A stretch of 32,433 bases of DNA from Tepidanaerobacter sp. GT38 (GTDB lineage: Bacteria > Bacillota > Thermosediminibacteria > Thermosediminibacterales > Tepidanaerobacteraceae), in contig NZ_JAFFJA010000036.1 of NCBI RefSeq assembly GCF_021991635.1, positions 1-32,433 of the forward strand. The letters run 5' to 3'. Every line of letters begins with the position of its first letter. The stretch's first letter is position 1. Below, piece after piece: positions 1 through 8,238 of this stretch. The position numbers and the translations under genes were made by a program. The notes under the pieces were generated by a model. That model was not told the origin of the DNA. It saw only the letters and a list, made by a program, of their open reading frames with translations, and did not search any database.

Positions 1-36
1 TATCACAGAATAACAACATTGAAATCAATTTAAGAG

Positions 37-65
37 TTGTATGTTTGAAAATTTGATGGTATAAT
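37..65 (+). promoter_or_regulatory. sigma-A promoter for the T-box/ilvB leader
   Basis: TTGTAT at 37-42 and a perfect TATAAT at 60-65 are separated by 17 bases. This is a good housekeeping promoter with a predicted start near 72, just before the T-box structure. It is the only strong promoter seen upstream of ilvB. Confidence 0.6.
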
Positions 66-87
66 CTAAACTAATATATCAAAAAAG

Positions 88-369
88 CTGTGAAGAGAAG
101 AGTAGTGGTATTTTCAAACTACAGAGAGTCGGGTTGGGTGAAAGCCGATGTTTGAAAATACTAACGAAGATCGTCTCGGAGCTGCCAGGGTGAAATTTGA
201 GTAATCCTGGCCGGGACCCCAATGGGGAAATGGCCCCCGTTAAGAAGGCCGGGTATCGGGTATATGCCCTGTACCTACTGAGGTTTATACCGTGAGGTAT
301 AAATGAATTAGGGTGGTAACGCGAGGTTCTTCGCCCCTTTTTATAAAGGTTGGTGAAGAATCTTTTTTT
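88..369 (+). ncRNA. T-box riboswitch leader of ilvB
   Basis: The conserved T-box sequence AGGGTGGTAACGCG lies at 310-323 and marks the antiterminator that binds the uncharged tRNA acceptor end. Stem I is visible: a 12-bp helix pairs 108-119 with 150-161, and a basal helix pairs GAGA 95-98 with TCTC 174-177. The 3' side of the internal loop between them (162-173) contains the specifier. ATC (Ile) at 170-172 fits best by position. It is followed directly by GTC (Val) at 173-175, so the assignment is not certain. The leader should read charging of a branched-chain tRNA and switch on ilvB-ilvE when it falls. The T-box identity is certain; the tRNA is an inference. Confidence 0.93.
325..369 (+). 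terminator. T-box intrinsic terminator
   Basis: GGTTCTTCGCC at 325-335 pairs over its full 11 bases, with two G-U pairs, with GGTGAAGAATC at 352-362. The helix can continue inward through 336-340 and 345-349, and seven T residues follow at 363-369. The 5' arm overlaps the T-box antiterminator, which gives the usual mutually exclusive switch. A TTG at 350 lies inside this stem and so cannot be the ilvB start. Confidence 0.9.
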
Positions 370-406
370 ATACTATCAGCAATACATTACAAAAAGAGGT
401 GAGAAA

Positions 407-2086
407 ATGACTGGAGCAGAACTCTTACTAAAAACATTAACAGAATTGGGCGTTGACACTATTTTTGGATTTCCCGGTGGTTCAGCCTTACCTATATATG
501 ATGCCTTATACAGCTATAAAAAAATCAGGCATATCAGAACGGTCCACGAACAGGGGGCAGCCCATGCTGCAGATGGTTATGCAAGAGCCACAGGAAAAGT
601 TGGGGTGGTGCTCAGTACCTCTGGGCCTGGGGCTACAAACCTGGTCACGGGAATAGCCAATGCATATATGGATTCAATACCGATGGTGGCTTTTACCGGC
701 CAAGTGTCCCTGGATTTATTGGGCAAGGATTCTTTTCAAGAAGTAGACATAACAGGAGTTACCCTGCCGATAACAAAACACAACTTTCTGATTCGAGATA
801 AAAGAGACATTGTAAAAAAGGTTAAAGAGGCATTTCACATTGCTACAAACGGCAGACCGGGACCTGTACTGGTGGATTTGCCCAAGGATGTTATGATGCA
901 GCAAATAAGCGAAGATGAGATAAGAAAAGATATCAACGGATTTATTGATACATTTTCTTCAAAGCAGCGTTTAACTGAAGACTTTGGAAAATTAGTTGAA
1001 AAAGCAGCCCAACTGATTTTGAATGCAAAAAGGCCGGTAATATACGCCGGTGGCGGAATTATTAGTTCTGATGCAAGTAGTGAATTATTACAACTTGCAG
1101 AGAAAATAAATGTTCCTGTAACGACAACCTTAATGGGAATTACAGGATTTCCTGTAGATAATCCCTTAAGTTTAGGCATGTTGGGGATGCACGGGACTGC
1201 TTATGCAAACATGGCCGTGACTAAGTGCGATTTATTGCTGGCATTAGGGGCTAGGTTTGACGACAGGGTTACAGGAAATGTAGCTAAATTTGCACCAGAG
1301 GCGAAAATAATCCACGTTGATATAGATCCGGCCGAATTGGGCAAAAATGTAAATATAACTTTAGGAATCAAAGGAGATGTTAAGCAATTCTTAAAGGAAT
1401 TGCTTAAAGTACTCCCTCAAAAGCAGCACACAGAGTGGGTAAGCGCGGTGATGAATTGGAAAACTTCTTATCCCTTAAAATATTGCGATAAGGGGTTAAA
1501 ACCCCAATATGTAATTGAAGAAATTTGCAGGCAGACAAAAGGCGAAGCCATAATTGCCACTGAAGTTGGCCAGCATCAAATGTGGGCCGCCCAGTACTAT
1601 AAATTTAAAGAAAGGAGAACCTTTATTTCTTCAGGAGGTCTTGGCACGATGGGCTTTGGCTTGCCCGCAGCTCTGGGAGCAAAACTGGGCAGGCCGGAGA
1701 AACTGGTGTTTAACATTGCAGGGGATGGCAGCTTTGAGATGAATTGCCATGAACTGCTGACCGCTGCAAGATACAATATCCCTGTTATCACCGTAATATT
1801 TAACAACAGAAGCCTGGGAATGGTTAGACAGTGGCAGGAACTTTTCTTTAACGAAAGGTATTCCCATGTGCATTTGGATCAAGTGGAAACAGATTATGTG
1901 AAATTAGCAGAAGCATGTGGAGTGAAAGGGTATAGAGTTACTGAGAAGGGAGATTTAGCCAAAGCAATTGAGCAGGCTATAAACCTTCAAGCACCGGCAG
2001 TTATAGACGTATTAATTGATCCAAATGAAAATGTCATGCCTATGGTTCCTGCAGGCAAAGCCTTAAATGAAATGCTTGGAATTTGA
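407..2086 (+). CDS. ilvB: acetolactate synthase, large (catalytic) subunit
   Basis: This is a thiamine-diphosphate enzyme that condenses two pyruvates to acetolactate, or pyruvate with 2-oxobutyrate, in branched-chain amino acid synthesis. The 559-residue length is typical. The N-terminal domain has GFPGGSALP near residue 21 and [14 protein letters not shown] with the TPP-activating Glu48. The central FAD/NADH-like domain contains [10 protein letters not shown]. The C-terminal TPP/Mg site starts with GDGSFEMN at 439-446. ATG 407 is chosen because it follows AGAGGTGAG, whereas the upstream in-frame TTG 350 lies inside the leader terminator. ilvE follows after 47 bases and is probably cotranscribed. 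No regulatory subunit gene (ilvN) lies next to it, which is unusual for an AHAS operon. A catabolic acetolactate synthase is less likely given the T-box and ilvE. Confidence 0.93.
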   Translation: MTGAELLLKTLTELGVDTIFGFPGGSALPIYDALYSYKKIRHIRTVHEQGAAHAADGYARATGKVGVVLSTSGPGATNLVTGIANAYMDSIPMVAFTGQVSLDLLGKDSFQEVDITGVTLPITKHNFLIRDKRDIVKKVKEAFHIATNGRPGPVLVDLPKDVMMQQISEDEIRKDINGFIDTFSSKQRLTEDFGKLVEKAAQLILNAKRPVIYAGGGIISSDASSELLQLAEKINVPVTTTLMGITGFPVDNPLSLGMLGMHGTAYANMAVTKCDLLLALGARFDDRVTGNVAKFAPEAKIIHVDIDPAELGKNVNITLGIKGDVKQFLKELLKVLPQKQHTEWVSAVMNWKTSYPLKYCDKGLKPQYVIEEICRQTKGEAIIATEVGQHQMWAAQYYKFKERRTFISSGGLGTMGFGLPAALGAKLGRPEKLVFNIAGDGSFEMNCHELLTAARYNIPVITVIFNNRSLGMVRQWQELFFNERYSHVHLDQVETDYVKLAEACGVKGYRVTEKGDLAKAIEQAINLQAPAVIDVLIDPNENVMPMVPAGKALNEMLGI

Positions 2087-2133
2087 GATTAATGTATCTA
2101 TTTTACAATATAAATTTGAAGGAGGAGTATAAA

Positions 2134-3012
2134 GTGAGTATCCAAGTATATGTTAATGGTGAGTTTTTCCCAAAGGAAGAAGCTAAAATTTCAGTTTTTG
2201 ACCATGGTTTTTTGTATGGCGATGGTGTCTTTGAGGGAATCAGAGCCTACAATGGGAGAGTTTTTAAGCTAAAAGAACACATTGACAGGCTATATAACGG
2301 AGCAAGAGGCATAATGCTTGACATCCCGCTTACAAAAGAAGAAATGACAGAGGTGGTACTTGAAACCATTAGAAGAAATCAGCTCAAAGATGCTTATATA
2401 CGATTGGTTGTATCCCGCGGCACAGGTGACTTGGGCCTTGACCCGAGAAAGTGTCAAAAGCCAACTATTATATGCATTGCAGATAAAATAGTGCTCTATC
2501 CTGAAAAACTATACACAGAAGGAATGGAAATCATAACGGCAGCCACTCGAAGAAATCGGCCGGAGGGTGTAAACCCCCAAATGAAATCCCTAAATTATCT
2601 CAACAATATTTTGGCCAAAATAGAAGCAAATTTGGCAGGAGTTCCTGAAGCCATGCTGCTCAATACCGAAGACTATGTAGCAGAATGCACTGGCGATAAT
2701 ATCTTTATAGTGAGAGACGGCGTTTTGATTACCCCTCCACCTTATGTAGGAATTTTAATAGGAATAACCAGAAATACCGTCATGGAATTAGCAGAAAAAC
2801 TTGGAATTAAAGTGGAGGAAAAAGTCTTTACGAGATATGAGGTTTTCACAGCAGACGAATGCTTCTTATCTGGCACAGCTGCGGAGGCAATTCCCGTGGT
2901 AAAAGTTGATGGGCGCCCAATTGGCGATGGTAAACCAGGACCTATCACAAAGAAAATCATAGATGCTTTCAAAGAGCTGATTAAGACTGAAGGAACGGAA
3001 ATATATAAATAG
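2134..3012 (+). CDS. ilvE: branched-chain amino acid aminotransferase (class IV)
   Basis: This PLP enzyme carries out the last step of Val, Leu and Ile synthesis by transferring the amino group from glutamate to the branched 2-oxo acids. The 292 residues match the family. Visible marks are VFDHGFLYGDGVFEGIR near the N-terminus, the PLP lysine K151 in QMKSLNYLNN, EAMLLN with the glycine-rich TGDNIF segment, and LSGTAAEAIPV near the C-terminus. The start is GTG 2134, seven bases after GGAGGAG at 2121-2127. An upstream in-frame ATG at 2083 overlaps the ilvB stop and has no good ribosome site. Regulation is shared with ilvB through the T-box. D-amino acid aminotransferase belongs to the same fold, but context favours IlvE. 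Confidence 0.9.
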   Translation: MSIQVYVNGEFFPKEEAKISVFDHGFLYGDGVFEGIRAYNGRVFKLKEHIDRLYNGARGIMLDIPLTKEEMTEVVLETIRRNQLKDAYIRLVVSRGTGDLGLDPRKCQKPTIICIADKIVLYPEKLYTEGMEIITAATRRNRPEGVNPQMKSLNYLNNILAKIEANLAGVPEAMLLNTEDYVAECTGDNIFIVRDGVLITPPPYVGILIGITRNTVMELAEKLGIKVEEKVFTRYEVFTADECFLSGTAAEAIPVVKVDGRPIGDGKPGPITKKIIDAFKELIKTEGTEIYK

Positions 3013-3051
3013 CTCAAGAGCCATTTATAAACAATTAGTTAAAATCGTCTT

Positions 3052-4134
3052 TTAATCTAAAAGATTGGATGCATAAAATCCTGCTGCACCTGCAGTCATG
3101 AAAAATTCCCGTTCTTGTTCAATGCCTCTGCCCATGGTAGATAATTTAAAGTCAAAGTGGGATAAGTTTTCCATGATTTTATGGCTTTCACCAACATAGA
3201 CAATCTTGTGTTTTTTATCAAGCTCATATTGTATTATTTGATTTTTTATAAATTCCATCTTCTTTTGTTCCATGACGGGAATGACAATTTCCACTTGGGT
3301 TTTGGCAATTTCTTTAAGCACCGTAACACTGTGGTGACTTATGCCACAGTGTCTTTTTCTGCTGTCGGCAAAGCTAATTCTGGGGATAAAAATTGGCCTG
3401 CCGCCTAAGGTATTTACTGCATCTATAATAGGTCCCTGTTCAATACCTGAAAATCCGTATTTGGTACCTGTCCCTGTAATACCGGGTCCCATTGTCACAA
3501 CAGCTATGTCTGATTTTAATATATCGAAAGCTGTAATTAGCGCCGTATAAATATTGACAGCCTCAAAATCGCCACCAAAGGCCTGTCCAAAAGTTACGGT
3601 ACCTTGGATTAATCCTTTTTCCTTTAGGTAAGCCACACTGCGGCTAAAACTTAATGGCAATGCTCCGCCATCGGTCATTATGTATGATACACAAAGCTTT
3701 GGCCGATTTTGCTTTATATTGAAAACAACTGGCGGCAGCATGCTGTGAAGTTCGCCGATTATCACTGGCCTGTGTTTCAGGCTTTCGAAATTATTAAATA
3801 CTTGATGATAAGGGCTTTTTTGCTCTTCGGCACTTAATACGGCAAATTGTAAAGGAGTATACCGAAGTTTCATTATGTGCCCGCCTTTTTCAGTGGAAGG
3901 AAAAGAGATGTCCCCATCATTGACTGATACTACGAAGTGATACCCACCGCTGCCCAGTTTCAAATCTTGAGCAGTTGTATTTAAAAGCACTCGGTCACCA
4001 GGTTTAACCGCTCCTGTTAAGCTATCATAATTTACAGCTTTATATTCTTCATTACCTATTACAACTGTGATCTCGGTACAATTTTGTCTTTTGCGTATTA
4101 TGTCTTTTACCTTACCTTTTGCGTAGTTAATCAT
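3052..4134 (-). CDS. DUF3866-type protein of unknown function
   Basis: The protein has 360 residues and no predicted signal peptide or membrane segment. It resembles the DUF3866 family of Firmicutes and Actinobacteria, whose function is unknown. The N-terminal third looks like a small beta domain (residues 1-75, with VKPGDRVLLNTTA). The rest is an alpha/beta domain with several Gly-rich turns, among them GGALPLSFSR, FGQAFGGDFEAVN and TMGPGITGTGTKYGFSG, and a C-terminal STMGRG...AAGFYA segment. ATG 4134 follows AGGAAGG on the minus strand. The gene is convergent with ilvE (39 bases apart) and divergent from the LevR-like gene. I recognise the family from sequence feel only and cannot assign a reaction. 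Confidence 0.65.
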   Translation of the reverse strand: MINYAKGKVKDIIRKRQNCTEITVVIGNEEYKAVNYDSLTGAVKPGDRVLLNTTAQDLKLGSGGYHFVVSVNDGDISFPSTEKGGHIMKLRYTPLQFAVLSAEEQKSPYHQVFNNFESLKHRPVIIGELHSMLPPVVFNIKQNRPKLCVSYIMTDGGALPLSFSRSVAYLKEKGLIQGTVTFGQAFGGDFEAVNIYTALITAFDILKSDIAVVTMGPGITGTGTKYGFSGIEQGPIIDAVNTLGGRPIFIPRISFADSRKRHCGISHHSVTVLKEIAKTQVEIVIPVMEQKKMEFIKNQIIQYELDKKHKIVYVGESHKIMENLSHFDFKLSTMGRGIEQEREFFMTAGAAGFYASNLLD

Positions 4135-4435
4135 AAAATGATACCTTCCTATCTTTTTAACGCATATTGGTAGAACTTTAATATTATTATATACCAGTTT
4201 AAAACCTTATTACCATTATTATGCCGAAATCTTTTCAAGTAAAGGAAAGTATTTATAAGTAGCAATTTATGGATATATGTTCCTATTATTATGAATGACT
4301 TTATAATAGCGAAACCCTATGCTCTTATTTTTTCGTTCATGATATAATCATGATATAATAATGGTATATTAATTGTACTTTTCGGACTAGGTGAAGTGTT
4401 AAAAAAATAATAATATAGGAGGAAACATAAGGGAC
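4135..4435. promoter_or_regulatory. divergent, very AT-rich promoter region
   Basis: This 301-base gap separates the DUF3866 gene (minus) from the levR-like gene (plus). Two tandem copies of CATGATATAAT at 4338-4348 and 4349-4359 put perfect TATAAT boxes at 4343-4348 and 4354-4359, and a third TATAAT lies at 4302-4307. None has a good -35 at 17 bases. On the minus strand an extended-10-like TGGTATATA covers roughly 4189-4197. AGGAGG at 4417-4422 serves the levR-like start. No ORF or RNA structure was recognised. Confidence 0.4.
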
Positions 4436-7051
4436 ATGACAGCTCCAACGCGAGTTGAGAAAGTTTACGCAAAATTAAGAGAGCTTACTTCTTCCTTATC
4501 TTTTAGTAACAATAATGTTAAATATGGATTTGAGGCAGGTTATATATCAGGCCTAACCGGCATTGATCGTGCTAATGTGAGCAGAGAGCTCAACACTTTA
4601 GTTAGGATGGGGAAGGTTACAAAAATTAAGGGCAAACCAGTTTTATATTTGGACAGGACATATTTTCGAGAAAAGTGGAATATTTATCTAAATCCAGTTC
4701 TGGAAGACTATGCAGAATTTCTTTCTATGCTAAAAGAAAAAGGTATATTGGGAGAACAAAAAAATATTGCTAATGACAAAACAGATTTAAATCTAAAACT
4801 TTTGGACAATAGTCTTGATAGCCTAATAGGAGCTCAACATAGCTTAAAAGAACAGATAACAAAAGCTAAAGCCGCTATATTGTATCCTGTTGATGGGCTG
4901 CATACATTAATTGTTGGTCCAACTGGTGTTGGTAAAACTACTTTTGCTGAGGCGATGTATGAGTATGCCATACAGTTGGGAGTGCTGCCAAAAAAATCCT
5001 CTTTTATTCCTTTTAATTGTGCAGATTACGCTGAAAATGTTCAATTATTGATGTCTCAACTTTTTGGCTATGTAAAGGGAGCCTTTACTGGTGCGGATAA
5101 AGAAAAAAGAGGTCTTATTGATGAAGCTGATGGGGGAATTCTGTTTTTAGATGAGGTGCATCGCTTACCGCCGGAAGGGCAGGAAATGCTTTTTACATTG
5201 ATAGATAAGGGAATATACAGAAGATTGGGAGAATCAGATAATACTAGGAAAGCAAAAGTAAGAGTCATAGCAGCTACGACGGAAGATCCGGAATCGGTCC
5301 TGCTTCGCACCTTTCTGAGGAGGATTCCTGTAGTAATCCAGCTACCAAGTTTAGAAAAGAGAACATTAAAAGAAAGATTTATGTTTATACATCAATTTTT
5401 TTGGGAAGAATCCCGCCGTATTGAGTTGCCGATAAAGATATCTAAGGAAGTATTGAAGGCCCTGCTATTGTATGATTGTCCCGGAAATATTGGGCAATTA
5501 AAAAATGATATTCGTCTCATATGTGCAAAAGCTTTTCTCGAGCATATGATGGCCCCGAGTGAAACAGTTGAAATAGAATTTTCAAAGCTTGCTTTACATA
5601 TTCAAGAAGGGCTGCTTAAGATAAGGCAGAGCAAGCAAGATGAAGGAATTTTTGCAGAAATTGATAGACGTAAAGATTTTGTAATTGATGGGCGTAATAC
5701 GGGAGCTGTGAGTGAAATTAATAAAAAATTTTTTATTAGTCACTGCGAAACTGAAGAAGACTTTTATGAGATGATAATAAACGATTGGATTGAATATAAT
5801 AAAGCTGGTTTGCCTCCAGAAGAAATAAGGGCAATAATTGAAGGCCACATTAAAGAATATTATGAGGAAAATGTATTTTCAAGACAGCCTGATTCACTCT
5901 TGAATAGAGAAGTTGTACTAAAATTTGTAAGTCCAAAAGTTTTAGAAGCAGTAGAGTATGCATTTTACAGTGTTAAAGATGAACTTGAAGGACTTATTGA
6001 ACGGCGCGTTCTCTATACCATTGCATTACATATATCAACACTGTTAGAAAGGTTAAAGAAGGGTATCGTAATATCTCATGGGGATAAGGCAAACATTGGA
6101 AAGGACTATCCTCATGAGTATACAATTGCACAGAAAATAAAAGCAAAACTAGATGAAAAATTGTCTGTGCAAATACCGGAAAGTGAGATTGCTTTTCTGA
6201 CTATGTTTTTGCACGCATTAAGAATAGGCAAAAAAGATGAAAGCATAGGCATTTTAGTTATAATGCATGGAGATTGTACAGCGAGTGCTATGGCTAATGT
6301 AGCAAATACTCTTCTTGGAGTAAACCATGCAAGGGCATTAGATATGCCTCTTGATGAGAAGGTGGAAGTTGTGCTCGATAAGGCATGTGATATTGTTACT
6401 CAGATAGATAAAGGAAAAGGGGTTCTTTTATTAGTTGATATGGGTTCACTTACGGCCTTTTCCAATATAATATCGCAGAGAACACAAATTTTAACGAGAA
6501 CAATAGGAATGGTTAGCACACCTATTGTTATTGAGGCTACGAGAAAAGCTCTGATGCCGGGAATAACGCTTGATGAATTAGTGATGGAACTAAAAAGTTC
6601 ATATTTCACTATATATGACAATAATGATAGTATAACAGCTGAGCATGTACAGATAGATTTTGGTGATAATTTGCCTTTCTTTAAGAAGAATCTGATTGAA
6701 ATACTAGATAAAACACTAATCTTTTTAAATCCGAATAAAGCATATGACATCTTAGAAGATACATTAAAAAAGATACTGTCAGATATATGCTGTGAAATAG
6801 ATGAAGAAATACTGATAAAATTTTTATTCCACTGTTCATGCATGATCGAAAGAGTAATTAGAGGTGATAGTTTGCATCATAATAATTTAGATTTTGTCAG
6901 AAAGCAGCAGCCAGTCTTGTTTGAAGCTGTAAAAAAGCATTTTGAATCTACTGAGGAATTCTTTGGGATATCAATTCCTGATACAGAGCTTGCTTATGTT
7001 GTAGAAATGATTGGCACATATTATGGTTTAGTCGGCACATATATAGCTTAA
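4436..7051 (+). CDS. LevR/DgaR-type sigma-54 activator with PRD and PTS EIIA domains
   Basis: This 871-residue activator of sigma-54 RNA polymerase is controlled by PTS phosphorylation. Domains in order: an N-terminal winged HTH (1-75); an AAA+ ATPase (about 125-390) with Walker A GPTGVGKT at 161-168, the sigma-54 contact loop GAFTGA at 215-220 and Walker B GILFLDE at 234-240; PRD1 (about 480-600) with candidate phospho-histidines H532 and H593; a mannose-type EIIA domain (about 603-730) with H611 in MHGDCTAS; and a C-terminal PRD2 (about 770-871) with H799. I see no EIIB-like domain between EIIA and PRD2, unlike my recollection of LevR. The second PRD2 histidine is not evident. The gene faces the PTS locus and its sigma-54 promoter, so it very likely activates it, with the locus's own EII components giving negative feedback. 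Confidence 0.93.
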   Translation: MTAPTRVEKVYAKLRELTSSLSFSNNNVKYGFEAGYISGLTGIDRANVSRELNTLVRMGKVTKIKGKPVLYLDRTYFREKWNIYLNPVLEDYAEFLSMLKEKGILGEQKNIANDKTDLNLKLLDNSLDSLIGAQHSLKEQITKAKAAILYPVDGLHTLIVGPTGVGKTTFAEAMYEYAIQLGVLPKKSSFIPFNCADYAENVQLLMSQLFGYVKGAFTGADKEKRGLIDEADGGILFLDEVHRLPPEGQEMLFTLIDKGIYRRLGESDNTRKAKVRVIAATTEDPESVLLRTFLRRIPVVIQLPSLEKRTLKERFMFIHQFFWEESRRIELPIKISKEVLKALLLYDCPGNIGQLKNDIRLICAKAFLEHMMAPSETVEIEFSKLALHIQEGLLKIRQSKQDEGIFAEIDRRKDFVIDGRNTGAVSEINKKFFISHCETEEDFYEMIINDWIEYNKAGLPPEEIRAIIEGHIKEYYEENVFSRQPDSLLNREVVLKFVSPKVLEAVEYAFYSVKDELEGLIERRVLYTIALHISTLLERLKKGIVISHGDKANIGKDYPHEYTIAQKIKAKLDEKLSVQIPESEIAFLTMFLHALRIGKKDESIGILVIMHGDCTASAMANVANTLLGVNHARALDMPLDEKVEVVLDKACDIVTQIDKGKGVLLLVDMGSLTAFSNIISQRTQILTRTIGMVSTPIVIEATRKALMPGITLDELVMELKSSYFTIYDNNDSITAEHVQIDFGDNLPFFKKNLIEILDKTLIFLNPNKAYDILEDTLKKILSDICCEIDEEILIKFLFHCSCMIERVIRGDSLHHNNLDFVRKQQPVLFEAVKKHFESTEEFFGISIPDTELAYVVEMIGTYYGLVGTYIA

Positions 7052-7055
7052 TACT

Positions 7056-7113
7056 GGCACACATAAATATTTATTATCTCTTTTTAACACACTAGGAAAC
7101 TTTTAAGCACACT
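7056..7113 (+). promoter_or_regulatory. candidate upstream activator sites for the LevR-like protein
   Basis: Three similar octamers occur upstream of the sigma-54 promoter: GGCACACA at 7056-7063, AACACACT at 7086-7093 and AGCACACT at 7106-7113. Their starts are 30 and 20 bases apart, close to whole helical turns, and they lie about 90-150 bases upstream of the -24 element. That is where enhancer sites of such activators usually sit. The assignment is inferred from position and repetition only. Confidence 0.4.
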
Positions 7114-7130
7114 CATATTAAACAATTTTA

Positions 7131-7158
7131 AAAAAGCAATGACCTTGCTTTTTTTTTG
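7131..7158 (+). terminator. intrinsic terminator after the levR-like gene
   Basis: AAAAAGCAA at 7131-7139 pairs with TTGCTTTTT at 7145-7153 around a five-base loop, and the T run continues to 7158. The stem is A/T-rich with few G-C pairs, so it may be leaky. It separates the regulator gene from the sigma-54 promoter. Confidence 0.55.
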
Positions 7159-7201
7159 CTTTTAAAGAGTATTTTGCTGCTTACAATATTAGCACTAAAA
7201 A

Positions 7202-7217
7202 TGGCATGAATATTGCA
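7202..7217 (+). promoter_or_regulatory. sigma-54 (-24/-12) promoter of the PTS locus
   Basis: TGGCAT-GAATA-TTGCA matches the sigma-54 consensus TGGCAC-N5-TTGCA at all but one base. GG at 7203-7204 and GC at 7215-7216 are separated by exactly 10 bases. It lies 44 bases upstream of the first PTS gene and directly downstream of a gene for a sigma-54 activator. Confidence 0.9.
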
Positions 7218-7260
7218 ATGTAATATTTACACCAAATCTTTTATACAAAGGGGCAGTCTC

Positions 7261-7668
7261 ATGATCGGAATAATCATAGTTACCCATGGAAATTTTGGCA
7301 GTGAGCTTTTAAAAAGTACAGAACTCATTATTGGAAAGCAAAAGGGTATTATGGCTTTTGGGCTGTTTCCGGGAGATAGTGTTGATAAATTAAAATGCGA
7401 TATTGTTAAAGCAGTTGAGCAGCTTGACGAAGGTGATGGAATCCTCGTATTTGTGGATATTTTTAACGGAAGTGCTGCAAGTACAGCTATTATTAGCAGC
7501 AGAGATTTAAAAGGCGAAACAAAAATAGAATATATAGCTGGAATTAATATGCCTATGTTGTTAGAAGCATTGATGGTACGAGAAAGTTGTGATTTAAGTA
7601 GCTTAAAAAACTTATGTTTAGAGAAGGGAATATCCGGAATAAAGGATTTGCGGAAGTGGTTTTTTTAG
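7261..7668 (+). CDS. PTS mannose-family EIIA component (copy 1)
   Basis: This 135-residue cytoplasmic protein accepts phosphate from HPr and passes it to EIIB. The family mark is GIIIVTHGNFG near the N-terminus with phospho-histidine H9, followed by the ELIIG helix, DGILVFVDIFNGSAA and AGINMPMLLEAL, as in ManX/LevD EIIA domains. ATG 7261 follows AAAGGGG at 7247-7253. An upstream in-frame TTG at 7213 lies within the sigma-54 promoter and is rejected. It is the first gene after that promoter, and EIIB follows after 30 bases. A second EIIA is encoded 4 kb downstream. Confidence 0.92.
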   Translation: MIGIIIVTHGNFGSELLKSTELIIGKQKGIMAFGLFPGDSVDKLKCDIVKAVEQLDEGDGILVFVDIFNGSAASTAIISSRDLKGETKIEYIAGINMPMLLEALMVRESCDLSSLKNLCLEKGISGIKDLRKWFF

Positions 7669-7698
7669 AAGTGATATTGCAAAGGGATGTTTGGTACT

Positions 7699-8181
7699 AT
7701 GATAAAAATTGTTTTAACAAGAATAGATGACAGATTAATACATGGCCAAATCACTGCCTGCTGGGTTAAACATACTCAGGCACAAAAAATTATTATAGTT
7801 GATGATGAGGTTTCGAGGGATCCATTTCTTTCTAAAGTAATAAAAAAGGCAGCTCCATCAGATATAGAAACGCTGATCTACAGCACTGAAGATGCAATCA
7901 AGGTTTTGAAAGATAACTTTACCGAGAATGAAACTGATTGTGACAAAACAATTTTATTGCTAAAAAATTTGAGAACGTTGCAATCGCTGATAATTAATGG
8001 AGTTAAATTAAAAGAAGTTAATATAGGTGGCATAAGTGCAGGCCCGGGAAGAAGGTTATTGAGTAAAAATATTTTTGTCTCTGCGGAAGAAAGAGAAGTA
8101 TTAAAGAATCTAGTGAGAGAGGGTGTGTATGTATACTTACAGGTATTGCCAAGTGATCCGGCAATTGCTTTAAGCTTTTAA
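7699..8181 (+). CDS. PTS mannose-family EIIB component (copy 1)
   Basis: This 160-residue cytoplasmic EIIB has the sorbose/mannose subfamily signature TRIDDRLIHGQ, with the phospho-histidine at residue 15. It carries phosphate from EIIA to the incoming substrate at the EIIC-EIID complex. The central VDDEVSRDPF and the later NIGGIS segments are also typical of the family. Two in-frame ATGs occur, at 7687 and 7699. The second is chosen because AAAGGG at 7681-7686 precedes it at a usable distance but abuts the first. The next gene is an aminotransferase rather than EIIC, so the usual A-B-C-D order is broken. Confidence 0.92.
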   Translation: MIKIVLTRIDDRLIHGQITACWVKHTQAQKIIIVDDEVSRDPFLSKVIKKAAPSDIETLIYSTEDAIKVLKDNFTENETDCDKTILLLKNLRTLQSLIINGVKLKEVNIGGISAGPGRRLLSKNIFVSAEEREVLKNLVREGVYVYLQVLPSDPAIALSF

Positions 8182-8238
8182 ACAATTCATTCAGTCATTA
8201 TTTTAAAACCATTGTTATCAAGGTAGGAGGAATATTTA

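Noticed and set aside
350..406. N-terminal extension of ilvB from TTG 350
   Set aside because: It lies within the 3' arm and T run of the T-box terminator and lacks a ribosome site; ATG 407 has a good one.
6400..6843. 147-residue antisense open frame within the levR-like gene
   Set aside because: It is a shadow of the EIIA/PRD coding region with composition forced by the sense strand.
7213..7260. N-terminal extension of EIIA copy 1 from TTG 7213
   Set aside because: It overlaps the -12 element of the sigma-54 promoter, upstream of the expected transcription start.
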